Origin: Pannonibacter sp. XCT-53
GTDB lineage: Bacteria; Pseudomonadota; Alphaproteobacteria; Rhizobiales; Stappiaceae
DNA length: 64,000 nt
Direction: 5' to 3'
Assembly (NCBI RefSeq): GCF_009915765.1
Contig: NZ_JAABLQ010000001.1
Coordinates: forward strand, 2,356,001 to 2,420,000
Part shown: piece after piece, positions 24,143 to 33,719 of the stretch
Position numbering within the stretch: position 1 is the stretch's first letter
Layout: the number at the start of each line of letters is the position of its first letter
Translations under genes and position numbers: made by a program
Notes under the pieces: model-generated
What the model saw: only the letters and a program-made list of their open reading frames with translations
The model's database searches: none
Told to the model about the DNA's origin: nothing

Positions 24143-25137
24143 CAGCGCATCTCCTTGCGGGCATTGCGGATGTTCCAGATCATGATCGGCGTGACCAGCA
24201 GCATGATGACCATCGCAACCGTGGAGGCCCGGCCGGCGTCATTGCCACGGAACATCCAGTCGAACATGAGATTGGCCAGAACCTGCGTGCCCCACTGGCC
24301 GTTGGTCATGGCCAGCACGATGTCGAACACCTTGAGCACGAGGATCGTGATCGTGGTCCAGACCACGGCGATGGTGCCCCAGATCTGCGGCACCTTGATC
24401 TTGAGGAAGATCTGCAGCGGCGAGGCCCCGTCGAGGATGGCGGCCTCGATGGTCTCTTCCGGAATGCCGCGCAGGGCCGCCGACAGGATCACCATGGCAA
24501 AGCCGGTCTGGATCCAGATCAGCACCATCATGAGAAAGAAGTTGTTGGCCGGCTCCAGCGTCAGCCAAGTCTGCGGCGTGCCGCCGACAGCTTCCACAAG
24601 GGCGTTGAGCAGGCCGATCTGCGCCTGTCCCTCGCCGCGGAAGTCGTAGATGAACTTCCAGATCACGGAGGCGCCGATGAAGGAGATCGCCATCGGCATG
24701 AAGATCAGCGACTTGGCGAGATTGCCCCAGCGGATGCGGTCGGTCAGGGCGGCGGCGATCAGGCCGAAGAAGGTCGAGGCAGCCGGCACGACCAGGAGCC
24801 ACAGCAGGTTGTTGCGCATGGATTCGCGGAACTTGCCGTCGCCCATCAGCCAGGTGTAGTTCGCCAGGCCGACGAAGGTTTCGCCCCGGCTGTCATGCAG
24901 CGACAGCCAGATCGAGACGAAGACCGGATAGACGAGATAGAACCCGAGCAGCACCAGCGCCGGGACAAGGAACAGCCAGGGGCGCACGGCATTGGCGCGG
25001 TTGATGTTCGCCCCGGCGTTCGGTCCCCGTGCCGGGAACAGCCGGTCGAGGATCAGGTTCGAGGCAAAGAAATAGGCCACGCAGCCGAACACGCCGACCA
25101 CGATGGTCGATCCCGCCATCATCAGTTGTTCGAGCAT
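24142..25137 (-). CDS. aglF: Alpha-glucoside ABC transporter permease
   Basis: 331 aa MalF-type permease. The ATG at 25137 is preceded by GGGAGGAAAC; the frame upstream is the repeat-rich spacer. An N-terminal membrane helix (MMAGSTIVVGVFGCVAYFFA) precedes the six-helix core, with the EAA loop ETIEAAILDGASPLQIFLKI. It pairs with AglG in the membrane. Confidence 0.87.
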   Translation of the reverse strand: MLEQLMMAGSTIVVGVFGCVAYFFASNLILDRLFPARGPNAGANINRANAVRPWLFLVPALVLLGFYLVYPVFVSIWLSLHDSRGETFVGLANYTWLMGDGKFRESMRNNLLWLLVVPAASTFFGLIAAALTDRIRWGNLAKSLIFMPMAISFIGASVIWKFIYDFRGEGQAQIGLLNALVEAVGGTPQTWLTLEPANNFFLMMVLIWIQTGFAMVILSAALRGIPEETIEAAILDGASPLQIFLKIKVPQIWGTIAVVWTTITILVLKVFDIVLAMTNGQWGTQVLANLMFDWMFRGNDAGRASTVAMVIMLLVTPIMIWNIRNARKEMR

Positions 25138-25250
25138 GTTTCCTCCCGGACGCCACTCGCAGCGCCAGCCGGCGCCGATCTGGGGCCACTTTCGGGGACT
25201 GGTCCGGGTCCGGGTCCGGCCGGAACAGGCCACACCCCCCGGTCTTGAGC

Positions 25251-25283
25251 CGGCAGCGCGGGACCCTCGGGCTCGCGCTGCCG
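25251..25283. repeat. mRNA hairpin in the aglE-aglF spacer
   Basis: CGGCAGCGCG (25251-25260) and CGCGCTGCCG (25274-25283) form a perfect 10-bp stem with a 13-nt loop inside the 182-bp spacer; three GTCCGG repeats lie beside it. There is no T-run. Such hairpins often protect the binding-protein message and raise its level over that of the permeases. Confidence 0.55.
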
Positions 25284-25319
25284 CCCTGGCCGGGCCATCC
25301 TGGCGATGGCCCCGACGGC

Positions 25320-26675
25320 TTACTTCTTGAGCGTGTCCCAGTTCTTCTGGATCTCGCTGGCCACCACCTTGGCGTCCTTGCCGCCGACGTAGTCGACCAT
25401 GCCGGTCCAGAAGGCCCCCGCGCCGATCGCACCCGGCATCAGGTCGGAGCCGTCGAAGCGGAAGGTGGAGGCGTTGAGCAGGATGTCGCCCATCTTCTTC
25501 AGCGTCGGATCGCCGTAGACGTCGGTGTTCACGCCCTTGAACGGGGTCAGGAAGCCGGTCTGGGCCATCCACACCTCATGGGCAATCGGCGTCTTCAGGA
25601 ACTCGATGAAGGCGCGGGCGGCGGGGCTGTCCTTGGTGATGGAGAACAGCGTGCCGGCGCCCAGCACGGGCTGGCCGAGATCCTTGGAGGCATAGGCCGG
25701 GAAGTAGAAGAAATCCACGTCCTCGCCGATCTTGGTGCCATCCGGGAAGAAGGACGGAATGAACGAAGCCTGACGGTGCATGTAGCACTGCGGCGGCGAG
25801 GCGAAGAGCCCCTTCGGGCTGTCGCGGAAGTCGATCGACCCGACGCCCTCTGCACCGCCCATGACATACGTGTCGTTGCGGGCGAAGTGACCGAATTCCT
25901 CGATCGCGGCAACGACCTTCGGATCGTCGAACTTCAGCGCGTTGGAGGTCCAGGCGTCGTAGTCGGCCGGCGACTGCGTGCGCAGCATCAGGTCCTCGAC
26001 CCAGTCAGTGGCCGGCCAGCCGGTGGCCGCGCCCGAGCCCAGACCGATGCACCACGGCGTGCCGCCGTCGGCGACGATCTTGTCGGTCAGCGCCTTCAGC
26101 TCTTCCATGGTCTTGGGCACTTCATAGCCCGCGTCCTCGAAGTTTTCCGGCACGTACCAGACGAGCGACTTCACGTCGACCTTGTAGAAGAAGCCGTAGA
26201 GGTCTTCCTTGCCGTCCTTGCCCTTGAAGGTGGACAGGTCCACCCAGGACTGGCCGGCAGCATAGTTGTCGCGCAGCCACGCGGCGGTGTCCGCGCCCAG
26301 CGGGGCGAGCTGACCCTTCGATGCCAGGTCGCGGGCAAGACCCGGCTGCGGGAAGATGGCGATGTTCGGCGGCGATCCGGCCTCGGCGTCGATCACGATC
26401 TGCTGCTCGAAGCTGTCCGACCCGGAATAGTTGACCCTGGCGCCGGTTGCGGCCTCGAAATAGGCGATGACGCTCTCGACGAGCTCCTTGTCCGGGCCAA
26501 GCCAGGGGCCGAGCACGGTGATTTCCTGCCCCTTCAGATCCTGCGACTTCAGGGCCTCGTAGCTGGCCCAGTTGAATCGGGAATCCTGACCGGGCGCGAA
26601 CTTCAGCTCCTGAGCCGCCGCCGTGCCAGTCATCAGGGCAAGTGCAGCCGCACCCGCCAGAAACACGCTCTTCAT
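25320..26675 (-). CDS. aglE: Alpha-glucoside-binding protein
   Basis: 451 aa. ATG 26675 has GGGAGG upstream and begins a Sec signal MKSVFLAGAAALALMTGTAA, cut near AQE. The mature part is a family-1 solute-binding protein: QEITVLGPWLGPDKELVESV, then GSPPNIAIFPQPG, and later GAIGAGAFW. The frame upstream of this ATG has no coding character and contains the operator. First gene of the operon; it delivers alpha-glucosides to AglFGK. Confidence 0.88.
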   Translation of the reverse strand: MKSVFLAGAAALALMTGTAAAQELKFAPGQDSRFNWASYEALKSQDLKGQEITVLGPWLGPDKELVESVIAYFEAATGARVNYSGSDSFEQQIVIDAEAGSPPNIAIFPQPGLARDLASKGQLAPLGADTAAWLRDNYAAGQSWVDLSTFKGKDGKEDLYGFFYKVDVKSLVWYVPENFEDAGYEVPKTMEELKALTDKIVADGGTPWCIGLGSGAATGWPATDWVEDLMLRTQSPADYDAWTSNALKFDDPKVVAAIEEFGHFARNDTYVMGGAEGVGSIDFRDSPKGLFASPPQCYMHRQASFIPSFFPDGTKIGEDVDFFYFPAYASKDLGQPVLGAGTLFSITKDSPAARAFIEFLKTPIAHEVWMAQTGFLTPFKGVNTDVYGDPTLKKMGDILLNASTFRFDGSDLMPGAIGAGAFWTGMVDYVGGKDAKVVASEIQKNWDTLKK

Positions 26676-26737
26676 CGCTAACCTCCCAGTTGCGAGCGCG
26701 CCGAGCGCGGCGCGCAAACTCCGTCGCGGCGGAAATT

Positions 26738-26749
26738 CAAACCGCTTTG
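26738..26749. promoter_or_regulatory. AglR operator, agl side
   Basis: CAAACCGCTTTG, a LacI-family palindrome (CAAA...TTTG arms) 63 bp upstream of the aglE start. Its reverse complement recurs at 26911-26922, and flanking TT...GGA bases are shared. Confidence 0.6.
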
Positions 26750-26910
26750 GATGACGCACACTCGCCGATTGCCGAATGAGAGTCAATCGGGCAGTCGCAA
26801 GATTCAAGAAAGGTCAAGATTTCTGCCATTTCCCTTTTGCAGTGCAACAGAAATCGGCAGCATCTGCCCTTTGACGGACAGGCACGGGGCCGTTAAGGTT
26901 GCGTGAAATT

Positions 26911-26922
26911 CAAAGCGGTTTG
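26911..26922. promoter_or_regulatory. AglR operator, aglR side
   Basis: CAAAGCGGTTTG, the inverted match of the site at 26738-26749, 15 bp before the aglR start. The two sites are 173 bp apart, suitable for looping across the divergent promoters and for autoregulation. Confidence 0.6.
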
Positions 26923-26936
26923 GAAATTGGCTACCC

Positions 26937-27998
26937 ATGAACCTCAAGGAACTGGCCCACCAGCTCGGCCTGTCGCCCACCACGGTCAGCCGTGCGCTCA
27001 ACGGCTATCCGGAGGTGAACGAGGCCACGCGCGAGCGGGTCATGGCAGCCGCCAAGCGCTTCAATTACCGGCCCAATTCCCGGGCGCAGCGGCTGGCGAC
27101 GGGCCGGGCGCTCGCCATCGGCCATGTCATCCCGATCGCGTCCAAGCACGAGATGGTCAACCCGGTGTTCGCCGACTTCATCGCCGGCGCGGGCGAGACC
27201 TATTCGCGCAACGGCTACGACATGGTGCTCTCCGTCGTGCCGGACAACGAGGAGGAGGCCGCCTACCGGGAGCTGAAGGCGCGCGGCAGCGTTGACGGTG
27301 TCATTGTCCACGGCCCGCGCATGGATGATCCGCGCGTGCGCCTGCTGGCCGAGATCGGCCTGCCCTTCGTCGTGCACGGGCGGGCGAGCGGCAGCCAGAC
27401 CCCCTACTCCTGGCTCGACGTCAACAACCGCCGGGCCTTTCGCCGCGCCACCGACTTCCTGCTCGACCTTGGCCACCGCCGGATCGCGCTGATCAACGGC
27501 CTCGAATTCATGGATTTCGCCATGCGCCGCCGCATCGGCTTCACCGAGGCGCTGGAGGCTCGCGGCCTGACGCCGGCGCCCGAGCTGCTGTCGAGCGCCG
27601 AGATGACCGAAGGCCGGGGCCATGCCATGGCAGCGGGCATGCTCGCGCTGCCCGAGCCGCCGACGGCCTTCCTCGTCGCCTCGATGATTTCAGGCATGGG
27701 CGTGCGCCGCGCCGTCGAGGAACGGGGCCTCAGGATTGGCCGCGATGTCTCGATCATCATCCACGATGACGACCTCAGCTACATGAAGAATGGCGAGGAC
27801 GTGCCGATCTACACCGCCACACGCTCGTCGGTGCGCGAGGCGGGGCGGCAGGCGGCGGAGATGCTGCTGTCGATCATCGCCGAGCCGTCGGGCGAACCCC
27901 AGACCCGACTGCTGGAGGCCGACCTGATCATCGGTCAGTCCACCGGCCCCGCCCCTGCGGCCTCTGCCCGTCCCGTTCCGGCCCACGCAAGGACCTGA
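26937..27998 (+). CDS. aglR: LacI-family repressor of the alpha-glucoside operon
   Basis: 353 aa. The N-terminal HTH with hinge is MNLKELAHQLGLSPTTVSRAL, then YRPNSRAQRLATG; the rest is the sugar-binding periplasmic-protein fold (VDGVIVHGPR, FLLDLGHRRIALING, IHDDDL). It is divergent from aglE, with LacI-type operators on both sides. Presumably alpha-glucosides release it. A GH1 glucosidase gene follows 5 bp later and is probably in the same transcript. Confidence 0.87.
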   Translation: MNLKELAHQLGLSPTTVSRALNGYPEVNEATRERVMAAAKRFNYRPNSRAQRLATGRALAIGHVIPIASKHEMVNPVFADFIAGAGETYSRNGYDMVLSVVPDNEEEAAYRELKARGSVDGVIVHGPRMDDPRVRLLAEIGLPFVVHGRASGSQTPYSWLDVNNRRAFRRATDFLLDLGHRRIALINGLEFMDFAMRRRIGFTEALEARGLTPAPELLSSAEMTEGRGHAMAAGMLALPEPPTAFLVASMISGMGVRRAVEERGLRIGRDVSIIIHDDDLSYMKNGEDVPIYTATRSSVREAGRQAAEMLLSIIAEPSGEPQTRLLEADLIIGQSTGPAPAASARPVPAHART

Positions 27999-28003
27999 CC
28001 GTC

Positions 28004-29329
28004 ATGCACGTCACCCGTTCCGATTTTCCGTCCGGCTTCCTGTTCGGCGCTGCCACCTCGAGCTACCAGATCGAAGGACATGGCCTTGGCGGCGCGGGCC
28101 GCACCCAGTGGGATGACTTTGCCGCCACGCCCGGCAATGTGGTGCGGGCCGAGAATGGTGCACGCGCCTGCGAGCACTATCTGCGCCTCGATCAGGATCT
28201 CGACCTGATCCGCGACGGCAATTTCGACGTCTACCGCTTCTCCACCTCCTGGGCCCGCGTCATTCCCGAGGGCCGCGGCCAGGTCAATGGCGAGGGGCTC
28301 GACTTCTATGACCGCCTGGTCGACGGGCTGCTCGAGCGCGGCCTGAAGCCCGCCGCCACGCTCTATCACTGGGAACTGCCCTCGCCGCTGCTCGATCTCG
28401 GTGGCTGGCGCAACCGCGACATCGCCGGCTGGTTCGCCGACTACACCGACGTCATCATGCGCCGCATCGGCGACCGCGTCTGGTCGGCCGCCCCCATCAA
28501 CGAGCCCTGGTGCGTGGCCTTCCTGTCGCATTTCATGGGCCACCACGCCCCCGGCCTGCGCGACATCCGCGCCACCGCGCGCGCCATGCACCACGTGTTG
28601 CTCGCCCACGGCCGCGCGATCCAGGCCATGCGGGCGCTGGGCATGGGCAATCTCGGCGCGGTCTGCAATTTCGAGTATGCCCAGGCCGCCAGCGACAGCG
28701 CCGCCGACATCGAGGCCGCCCGGGTCTATGACGGCTACTACAATCGCTGGTTCCTGTCGGGCATGTTCCGCAAGGAATATCCGGCAGAGGTGCTGGAGGC
28801 CTTCCTGCCGCACATGCCGGCGGGCTGGCAGGACGACTTCGACGTCATCGGCACGCCGGTCGACTGGTGCGGGCTCAACTACTACACCCGCAAGCTCATC
28901 GCCGCCGATCCGGCCAGCCCCTGGCCGTCCTTGCGCGAGGTCGACGGCCCCTTGCCGAAGACGCAGATGGGCTGGGAAATCTATCCCGAGGGGCTCGAGC
29001 ATTTCCTCAAGCGCACCCACGCCGACTACACGAAGGGCCTGCCGCTTTATGTGACTGAGAACGGCATGGCCAATCCGGACGTCATCGAGGGCGGCGCGGT
29101 GGAGGATGCCGGCCGCATCGCCTATATCGCCAGCCATCTCGAGGCCGTGCGCCGGGCCGCCTCTGCCGGGGTTCCGGTCGCAGGCTATTTCGTCTGGTCG
29201 CTCATGGACAATTACGAGTGGTCGCTCGGCTACGAGAAACGCTTCGGCCTTGTCCATGTCGACTTCGACACCCTCGCCCGCACCCCCAAGGCCTCCTACC
29301 ACGCCCTGCGCCGGGCCCTCGCGCGCTAG
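28004..29329 (+). CDS. Family 1 glycoside hydrolase (beta-glucosidase type)
   Basis: 441 aa. The GH1 N-terminal signature is FLFGAATSSYQIEG, the acid/base Glu is in APINEPW, and the nucleophile Glu is in LYVTENGMA; a C-terminal WSLMDNYEWSLGYEKRFGLVHVD is also canonical. Length is normal. Cytoplasmic (no signal). Co-transcription with aglR suggests it belongs to the same sugar regulon, although GH1 enzymes act on beta-linked substrates. Confidence 0.88.
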   Translation: MHVTRSDFPSGFLFGAATSSYQIEGHGLGGAGRTQWDDFAATPGNVVRAENGARACEHYLRLDQDLDLIRDGNFDVYRFSTSWARVIPEGRGQVNGEGLDFYDRLVDGLLERGLKPAATLYHWELPSPLLDLGGWRNRDIAGWFADYTDVIMRRIGDRVWSAAPINEPWCVAFLSHFMGHHAPGLRDIRATARAMHHVLLAHGRAIQAMRALGMGNLGAVCNFEYAQAASDSAADIEAARVYDGYYNRWFLSGMFRKEYPAEVLEAFLPHMPAGWQDDFDVIGTPVDWCGLNYYTRKLIAADPASPWPSLREVDGPLPKTQMGWEIYPEGLEHFLKRTHADYTKGLPLYVTENGMANPDVIEGGAVEDAGRIAYIASHLEAVRRAASAGVPVAGYFVWSLMDNYEWSLGYEKRFGLVHVDFDTLARTPKASYHALRRALAR

Positions 29330-29550
29330 GGAGACCGCGCAGGCAAGACAGCGGCGCAATCTTGCGGGAAAGCCTCGCCCTCACGTCATCCCGGCCGAGC
29401 AACGCGAGAGCCTGGACCGGAGAGCCGAGGACGCGGTGGGTCCGCGACCCCGCCTGCGAAACACCTTGGCACTCCGGTCCCGGATCTCCGCTTCGCTGCG
29501 TCCGGGAAGACGCCACGGAGTATTTTCAGCAACCAATGGTGCCGGGATGC

Positions 29551-29853
29551 TCACACCTGGAACACGTCAGCCCACTCCTTATGGCGCTGGCGCTGGGCGT
29601 TGACGAAGGGGCACAGCGGCACGATGCGGAACCGACCGGCCCGCGCGGCGTCCACCATATGCGCCACCAGCTTCTGGCCGACGCCCATGCCGCGCATGCT
29701 GTCCGGCACGCCGGTGTGGTCGGCAATGATCAGGCCGTCATTGACGATCGAGAACGTGATCTCGGCCTCGCCTTCGACACCCTCGACAATCGCGACGAAC
29801 CGGCCCCGGCCAGCGCCGCGCTCTTCCCGGATGGTCACACCCACATCACTCAT
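29551..29853 (-). CDS. Short GNAT-type acetyltransferase (YjdJ-like)
   Basis: 100 aa. The single-domain fold reads EAEITFSIVNDGLIIADHTGVPDSMRG then MGVGQKLVAHMVDAAR and a final VPLCPFVN, the pattern of the 90-100-aa YjdJ/GCN5-like family (DHTxVPxxxxGxGxGxxL). The substrate is unknown. The 200 bp upstream of its stop (29330-29550) hold only a short genome-type palindromic sequence near 29385-29420. Confidence 0.8.
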   Translation of the reverse strand: MSDVGVTIREERGAGRGRFVAIVEGVEGEAEITFSIVNDGLIIADHTGVPDSMRGMGVGQKLVAHMVDAARAGRFRIVPLCPFVNAQRQRHKEWADVFQV

Positions 29854-30161
29854 CGCGTCTCTCCGTCCTGTTCATCTGGCGCGCAGGTCCCGCGGCCTTG
29901 ATGTCATGCGAGAAGCCTCGCAGACCGGCTTCACCTGCGCCAGCCCGCTGACGACGGACACATTGTTCATCAATCTTGCAGCAATGCGACGGCTGGCCTG
30001 CGCACTGTCTCGATTCGGTTGCATGTGACCTGATCATCACTGTCCTGTGCCGAAAACGGTCCCGCCGCAGGTTCCGGCTTGATCCGGGCCGGGATTCCAA
30101 GCCCTCTTGCGGTCATGCCGCCGCGCGTCGCGGCGTTGCCCGACTGTCTGAAGGTGTTCAC

Positions 30162-30770
30162 ATGGACAAGCCCGCCCTCCCTGGTGCCTCGCTCGACGGC
30201 CGCGTCGAGATCGACACGCAGGAGCTCCTGTCCGCGAACTGGGGGCGGCTGACGAAATACGGCTTCCGCTATCGCCGCTCCGATGGCGACTGGCAGCCGC
30301 AGGTGCGCGAGGTCTATGACCGGGGCCACGGTGCCGTGCTGTTGCCCTATGACCCGGTGCGCCGACACGTGCTGCTCACCCGCCAGTTCCGCCTGCCGGC
30401 GCTCGTCAGCGGCCATGCGGAGGAGCTGATCGAGGCCCCGGCCGGCCTCCTTGACAATGCCGATCCGGAAACGCGCATCCGGCTGGAGGTGGAGGAAGAG
30501 ACCGGCTACCGGCTCGGCCCCGTCGAGCGCCTGTTTGCCCCCTTCATGAGCCCCGGCTCCGTCACCGAGCGCCTCACCTTCTTCATCGCCCCCTATTCCC
30601 CGGCCGATCGCATCTCCGACGGCGGCGGCAAGGCGGATGAGGGCGAGGACATCACCGTGCTCGACCTGCCCTTCGACGAGGTCATGGGTCTCGTCGCCGC
30701 CGGCCGCATTCCCGACGCCAAGACCATCCTGCTCCTCTACCACCTCGCCCTGACGGTCTTCCGCGCTTAA
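30162..30770 (+). CDS. nudK: NUDIX hydrolase, NudK (GDP-mannose hydrolase) type
   Basis: 202 aa from ATG 30162. It resembles E. coli NudK closely in pattern: EAPAGLLDNADPETRIRLEV, then EEETGY, FAPFMSPGSVTERLTFFIA and EDITVLDLPFDEV. The Nudix box diverges from the general consensus at the first Gly, first Glu and Arg, as is usual in NudK, and keeps the catalytic Glu residues. NudK hydrolyses GDP-mannose and related sugar nucleotides. Confidence 0.8.
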   Translation: MDKPALPGASLDGRVEIDTQELLSANWGRLTKYGFRYRRSDGDWQPQVREVYDRGHGAVLLPYDPVRRHVLLTRQFRLPALVSGHAEELIEAPAGLLDNADPETRIRLEVEEETGYRLGPVERLFAPFMSPGSVTERLTFFIAPYSPADRISDGGGKADEGEDITVLDLPFDEVMGLVAAGRIPDAKTILLLYHLALTVFRA

Positions 30771-30932
30771 GAACTCCGACGCACTGTGAGGTTGCGGGCA
30801 AAATCCGCCCCCTCCGGCGTCATCCCGTGCGCAGCGTAGCGCCGAGCCGGGACGACGAGAGAGGGTTTGTCATCAACCTCGGGGCGCGCCACCGGCGCGC
30901 CCTCCCTTGTCTTCAGTCCTGTCCGCCCGGCG

Positions 30933-32876
30933 TCAGCCGACCAGCGCGTTGTCCTGGCGCTTGATCGCAATCACGGACGAGCGCGGCAGCTTGCCCTCGC
31001 CGTCCGGGAAGGGGGCGTCCGGGTGCTGGATGCCGACGAACAGGGTGCGCCGGTCGGCGGACCAGGTCAGGCCGGTCACTTCCGAACCCTTCGGGCCGGT
31101 CAGGAAGCGTTCGATGCGGCCGGTGACGGGATCGCCGGCCAGCATCTGGTTGTTGCCCTGACCGGCGAAGTCGCCCTCGTTGGTGTCCTCGCCATCGGTC
31201 TGGATCCACAGCAGGCCGGTGGTGTCGAACATCATGCCGTCGGGCGAGTTGAACATGTTGCCCTCGTTGATGTTCGGCGAGCCGGCATAGGCGCTGTCCT
31301 TGTGCACCACCGGGTTGCCGGCCATCAGGAACAGGTCCCAGCGGAACGCGGTGCCGGCATGGTCCTCCTGGTCCGGATACCAGCGCACGATCTGGCCATA
31401 CTGGTTCTTCTCGCGCGGGTTGACCGCATTCACGGTCATCTCGTCGCCGCCAGCGTTGGTGCGCATCTTGCCGTCCTTCACTTCACCGCGGCGGGTGTTG
31501 TTGGTCAGGCAGCAATAGGCTTCGATGGCGACCGGATTGACCGCGACCCATTCCGGACGGTCCATGGTGGTCGCCCCCACCCTGGAGGCCGCCTGACGGG
31601 TGAAGACCGCGATCTCGTCCGCCGCCATGCCGGTCGTTTCCGGGGTCAGCGCCAGCCACTCGCCGGTGCCGTCGTCGGAGAACCTGGCGACAGAGAGCAC
31701 GCCTTCGTCGAGCAGCTTGGAGGTGTCGCCACCGGGCACGTAGACGTCGTTGGAGACATACTTGTAGAGGAACTCGCCGCGCTCATCGTCGCCCATGTAG
31801 ACGACCACGCGCCCGTCACGGGCGATCACGACGGCCGCGTTCTCGTGCTTGATGCGGCCGAGCGCGGTGCGCTTCACCGGGGTCGAGCTGGCGTCGGACG
31901 GGTCGATCTCGACCACGTAGCCGGCGCGGCGCGGCTCGTTCGGGTTCTTCGCCACGTCGAAGCGCGGATCGAACTTTTCATAGGCATAGCGGGTCTCGGC
32001 GACGATGCCGTAGCGCTTGTAGTCATCCGGCAGCTTGAAGGCCGCGTCGGTGGTGCCGAAGTAGCCGTTGAAGTTTTCCTCGCAGGTCAGATAGGTGCCC
32101 CACGGGGTCTTGCCGGCGCCGCAATTGTTGAAGGTGCCGAGGCTCTGCGTGCCGGTCGGGTCGGCTTCCGTCTTCAGAAGGTCGGAGCCGGCGGCCGGAC
32201 CGGAGATCTTCATCGGCGTCAGATGGGTGATGCGGCGGTTGAACGGGCTGTCGACGACGATGCCCCAGCCGTTCTCGCCTTCCGCGACTTCCATGACGGT
32301 GACGCCCTGCAGCTTCTGCAGCTTCATCACGTCTTCGGCGCTCGCCGGCGTGCCCTTGTCCGTCTTCGGCAGGTTGATTTCCGGGTTCACATATTCGTGG
32401 TTGACGGCAATCACCTGGCGGTTGCCGATCAGGAACAGCTCCATGCCATCGGTGTTTTCGCCGAACACCTGATCGGCCGAGGCCGCCTCGCCGCCGGTCT
32501 CGTGGCTGAAGGGCGCCGCACTGGAAAACAGCGGATCGCCCCAGCGCGCCAGGACCTTCCAGGTGTAGCCCTCGGGCACATGCACGGTGCCGTCGGTGGC
32601 GATGGCGACCGGCTTGAAGGCAAAGCGTCCACCCTGACCTGCACCCTGCCCCGCCGTCTGGGCTGCGGTCTGGGCCTCCGCCGAGGTGCTCGACATCAGC
32701 GCGCCAAGGCTTCCCATGGCGGCCGCCGCCGAGCCCATGGCGAGGATGCCGCCGAGAAAGCCGCGCCGCGACAGGGCAGCCTCGACCACGCGGTCAAAGT
32801 CGGTGACGGCAGGGGGCGGCGTCTGCAGTTCGTCCCAGGCGTCAAACGACAGGCTGGACGGGGTGGTCTCGGTCAT
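30933..32876 (-). CDS. PhoX-family (DUF839) phosphatase, Tat-exported
   Basis: 647 aa. A twin-arginine signal LSRRGFLGGILAMGSAAAAMG lies at residues 36-56, unusually deep for a signal but normal for PhoX. The body shows PhoX elements: NCGAGKTPWGTYLTCEENF, RYGIVAETRYAYEKFDPRFD and DGEDTNEGDF near the C-terminus. PhoX enzymes are calcium/iron-dependent alkaline phosphatases of the periplasm. No Pho box was identified. Confidence 0.82.
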   Translation of the reverse strand: MTETTPSSLSFDAWDELQTPPPAVTDFDRVVEAALSRRGFLGGILAMGSAAAAMGSLGALMSSTSAEAQTAAQTAGQGAGQGGRFAFKPVAIATDGTVHVPEGYTWKVLARWGDPLFSSAAPFSHETGGEAASADQVFGENTDGMELFLIGNRQVIAVNHEYVNPEINLPKTDKGTPASAEDVMKLQKLQGVTVMEVAEGENGWGIVVDSPFNRRITHLTPMKISGPAAGSDLLKTEADPTGTQSLGTFNNCGAGKTPWGTYLTCEENFNGYFGTTDAAFKLPDDYKRYGIVAETRYAYEKFDPRFDVAKNPNEPRRAGYVVEIDPSDASSTPVKRTALGRIKHENAAVVIARDGRVVVYMGDDERGEFLYKYVSNDVYVPGGDTSKLLDEGVLSVARFSDDGTGEWLALTPETTGMAADEIAVFTRQAASRVGATTMDRPEWVAVNPVAIEAYCCLTNNTRRGEVKDGKMRTNAGGDEMTVNAVNPREKNQYGQIVRWYPDQEDHAGTAFRWDLFLMAGNPVVHKDSAYAGSPNINEGNMFNSPDGMMFDTTGLLWIQTDGEDTNEGDFAGQGNNQMLAGDPVTGRIERFLTGPKGSEVTGLTWSADRRTLFVGIQHPDAPFPDGEGKLPRSSVIAIKRQDNALVG

Positions 32877-32995
32877 GGCTGGCCTCCGGTAGCTGGCTTG
32901 ATGGGAGGGCAGGTCTGGTCTCCCGCCGCCCCCTCACTTGCGTAACGACGTTACGTCACACTGCCATGACGGTGCCCCGCATGGCCGGCCTTGCG

Positions 32996-33637
32996 TCAGC
33001 CCTGCCGGCCGGCCTGCCGCTCCAGGTCGAGCATCCGGCGCAGATGCGCCTCGGCGGTGGCCGCATCCAGGCCGGGATAGCCCCACAGCACCAGCCCGGC
33101 AAAGCCGTCCTGCATGGCCGACAGCCGCAGCGCGGTTGCCGCCGGATCGGGCAGCCCCCACGCCGCCTCCCGGTTGAGCCGCTGCAGCAGTTCCGTCAGG
33201 CCGGCAAGAAAGGCGCGCTGCGCCCGGTCCAGTTCATCGGCCAGCAGCCGGTCCGTGGCCGCCAGCTCCGTCGCCTCCAGCCACAGCCGCAGGAAGGGAA
33301 CCGCCTCGGGGATGAAGCAGGTGCGCAGGTAGCCGTCGATCAGCTGCAGCGCCGGAACATCGGCCCGGAACTGGTCGGCCACCACGCCGGCATAGATCTC
33401 GGCAAAGGCATGGGCACGCAGCTCCGACCAGGTGAAATAATGGTTGAGCAGGCCTGTCCCGACACCACAGCGGTCGGTCACATCCCGCGTCTTCGTGCCG
33501 CCGAATCCGCGCTCCAGCAACAGGTCCGCCGTTGCCGAGATCATGAGCGCCCGGCGTTCGTCCCCCGTTCGCCGCGCCCGTGCCCGTACCCGTGCCTGCG
33601 CCTCCGGCACAGTCGCGAGCCCCTCCCCGATGGCCAT
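32996..33637 (-). CDS. TetR-family regulator
   Basis: 213 aa from the ATG with AGGAGG 6 bp upstream. HTH: LMISATADLLLERGFGGTKTRDVTDRCGVGTGLLNHYFTW. The C-terminal helical domain (FLRLWLEATELAATDRLL and so on) resembles BetI-like TetR proteins. It is divergent from a DUF418 membrane protein with two dyads between, so it probably represses both. Confidence 0.85.
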   Translation of the reverse strand: MAIGEGLATVPEAQARVRARARRTGDERRALMISATADLLLERGFGGTKTRDVTDRCGVGTGLLNHYFTWSELRAHAFAEIYAGVVADQFRADVPALQLIDGYLRTCFIPEAVPFLRLWLEATELAATDRLLADELDRAQRAFLAGLTELLQRLNREAAWGLPDPAATALRLSAMQDGFAGLVLWGYPGLDAATAEAHLRRMLDLERQAGRQG

Positions 33638-33666
33638 CCCAACCTCCTGGTTGCAGCCCTTGACAA

Positions 33667-33705
33667 TTGAGCAGGCGCTCAATATTCACTTGAGCGCTTG
33701 CTCAA
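33667..33705. promoter_or_regulatory. Tandem TetR operators
   Basis: TTGAGCAGGCGCTCAA (33667-33682) and TTGAGCGCTTGCTCAA (33690-33705) both have perfect TTGAGC/GCTCAA arms, centre to centre 23 bp (about two helical turns). They occupy the 82-bp gap between the divergent TetR and DUF418 starts. Confidence 0.75.
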
Positions 33706-33719
33706 GTCAGGATAGCGCG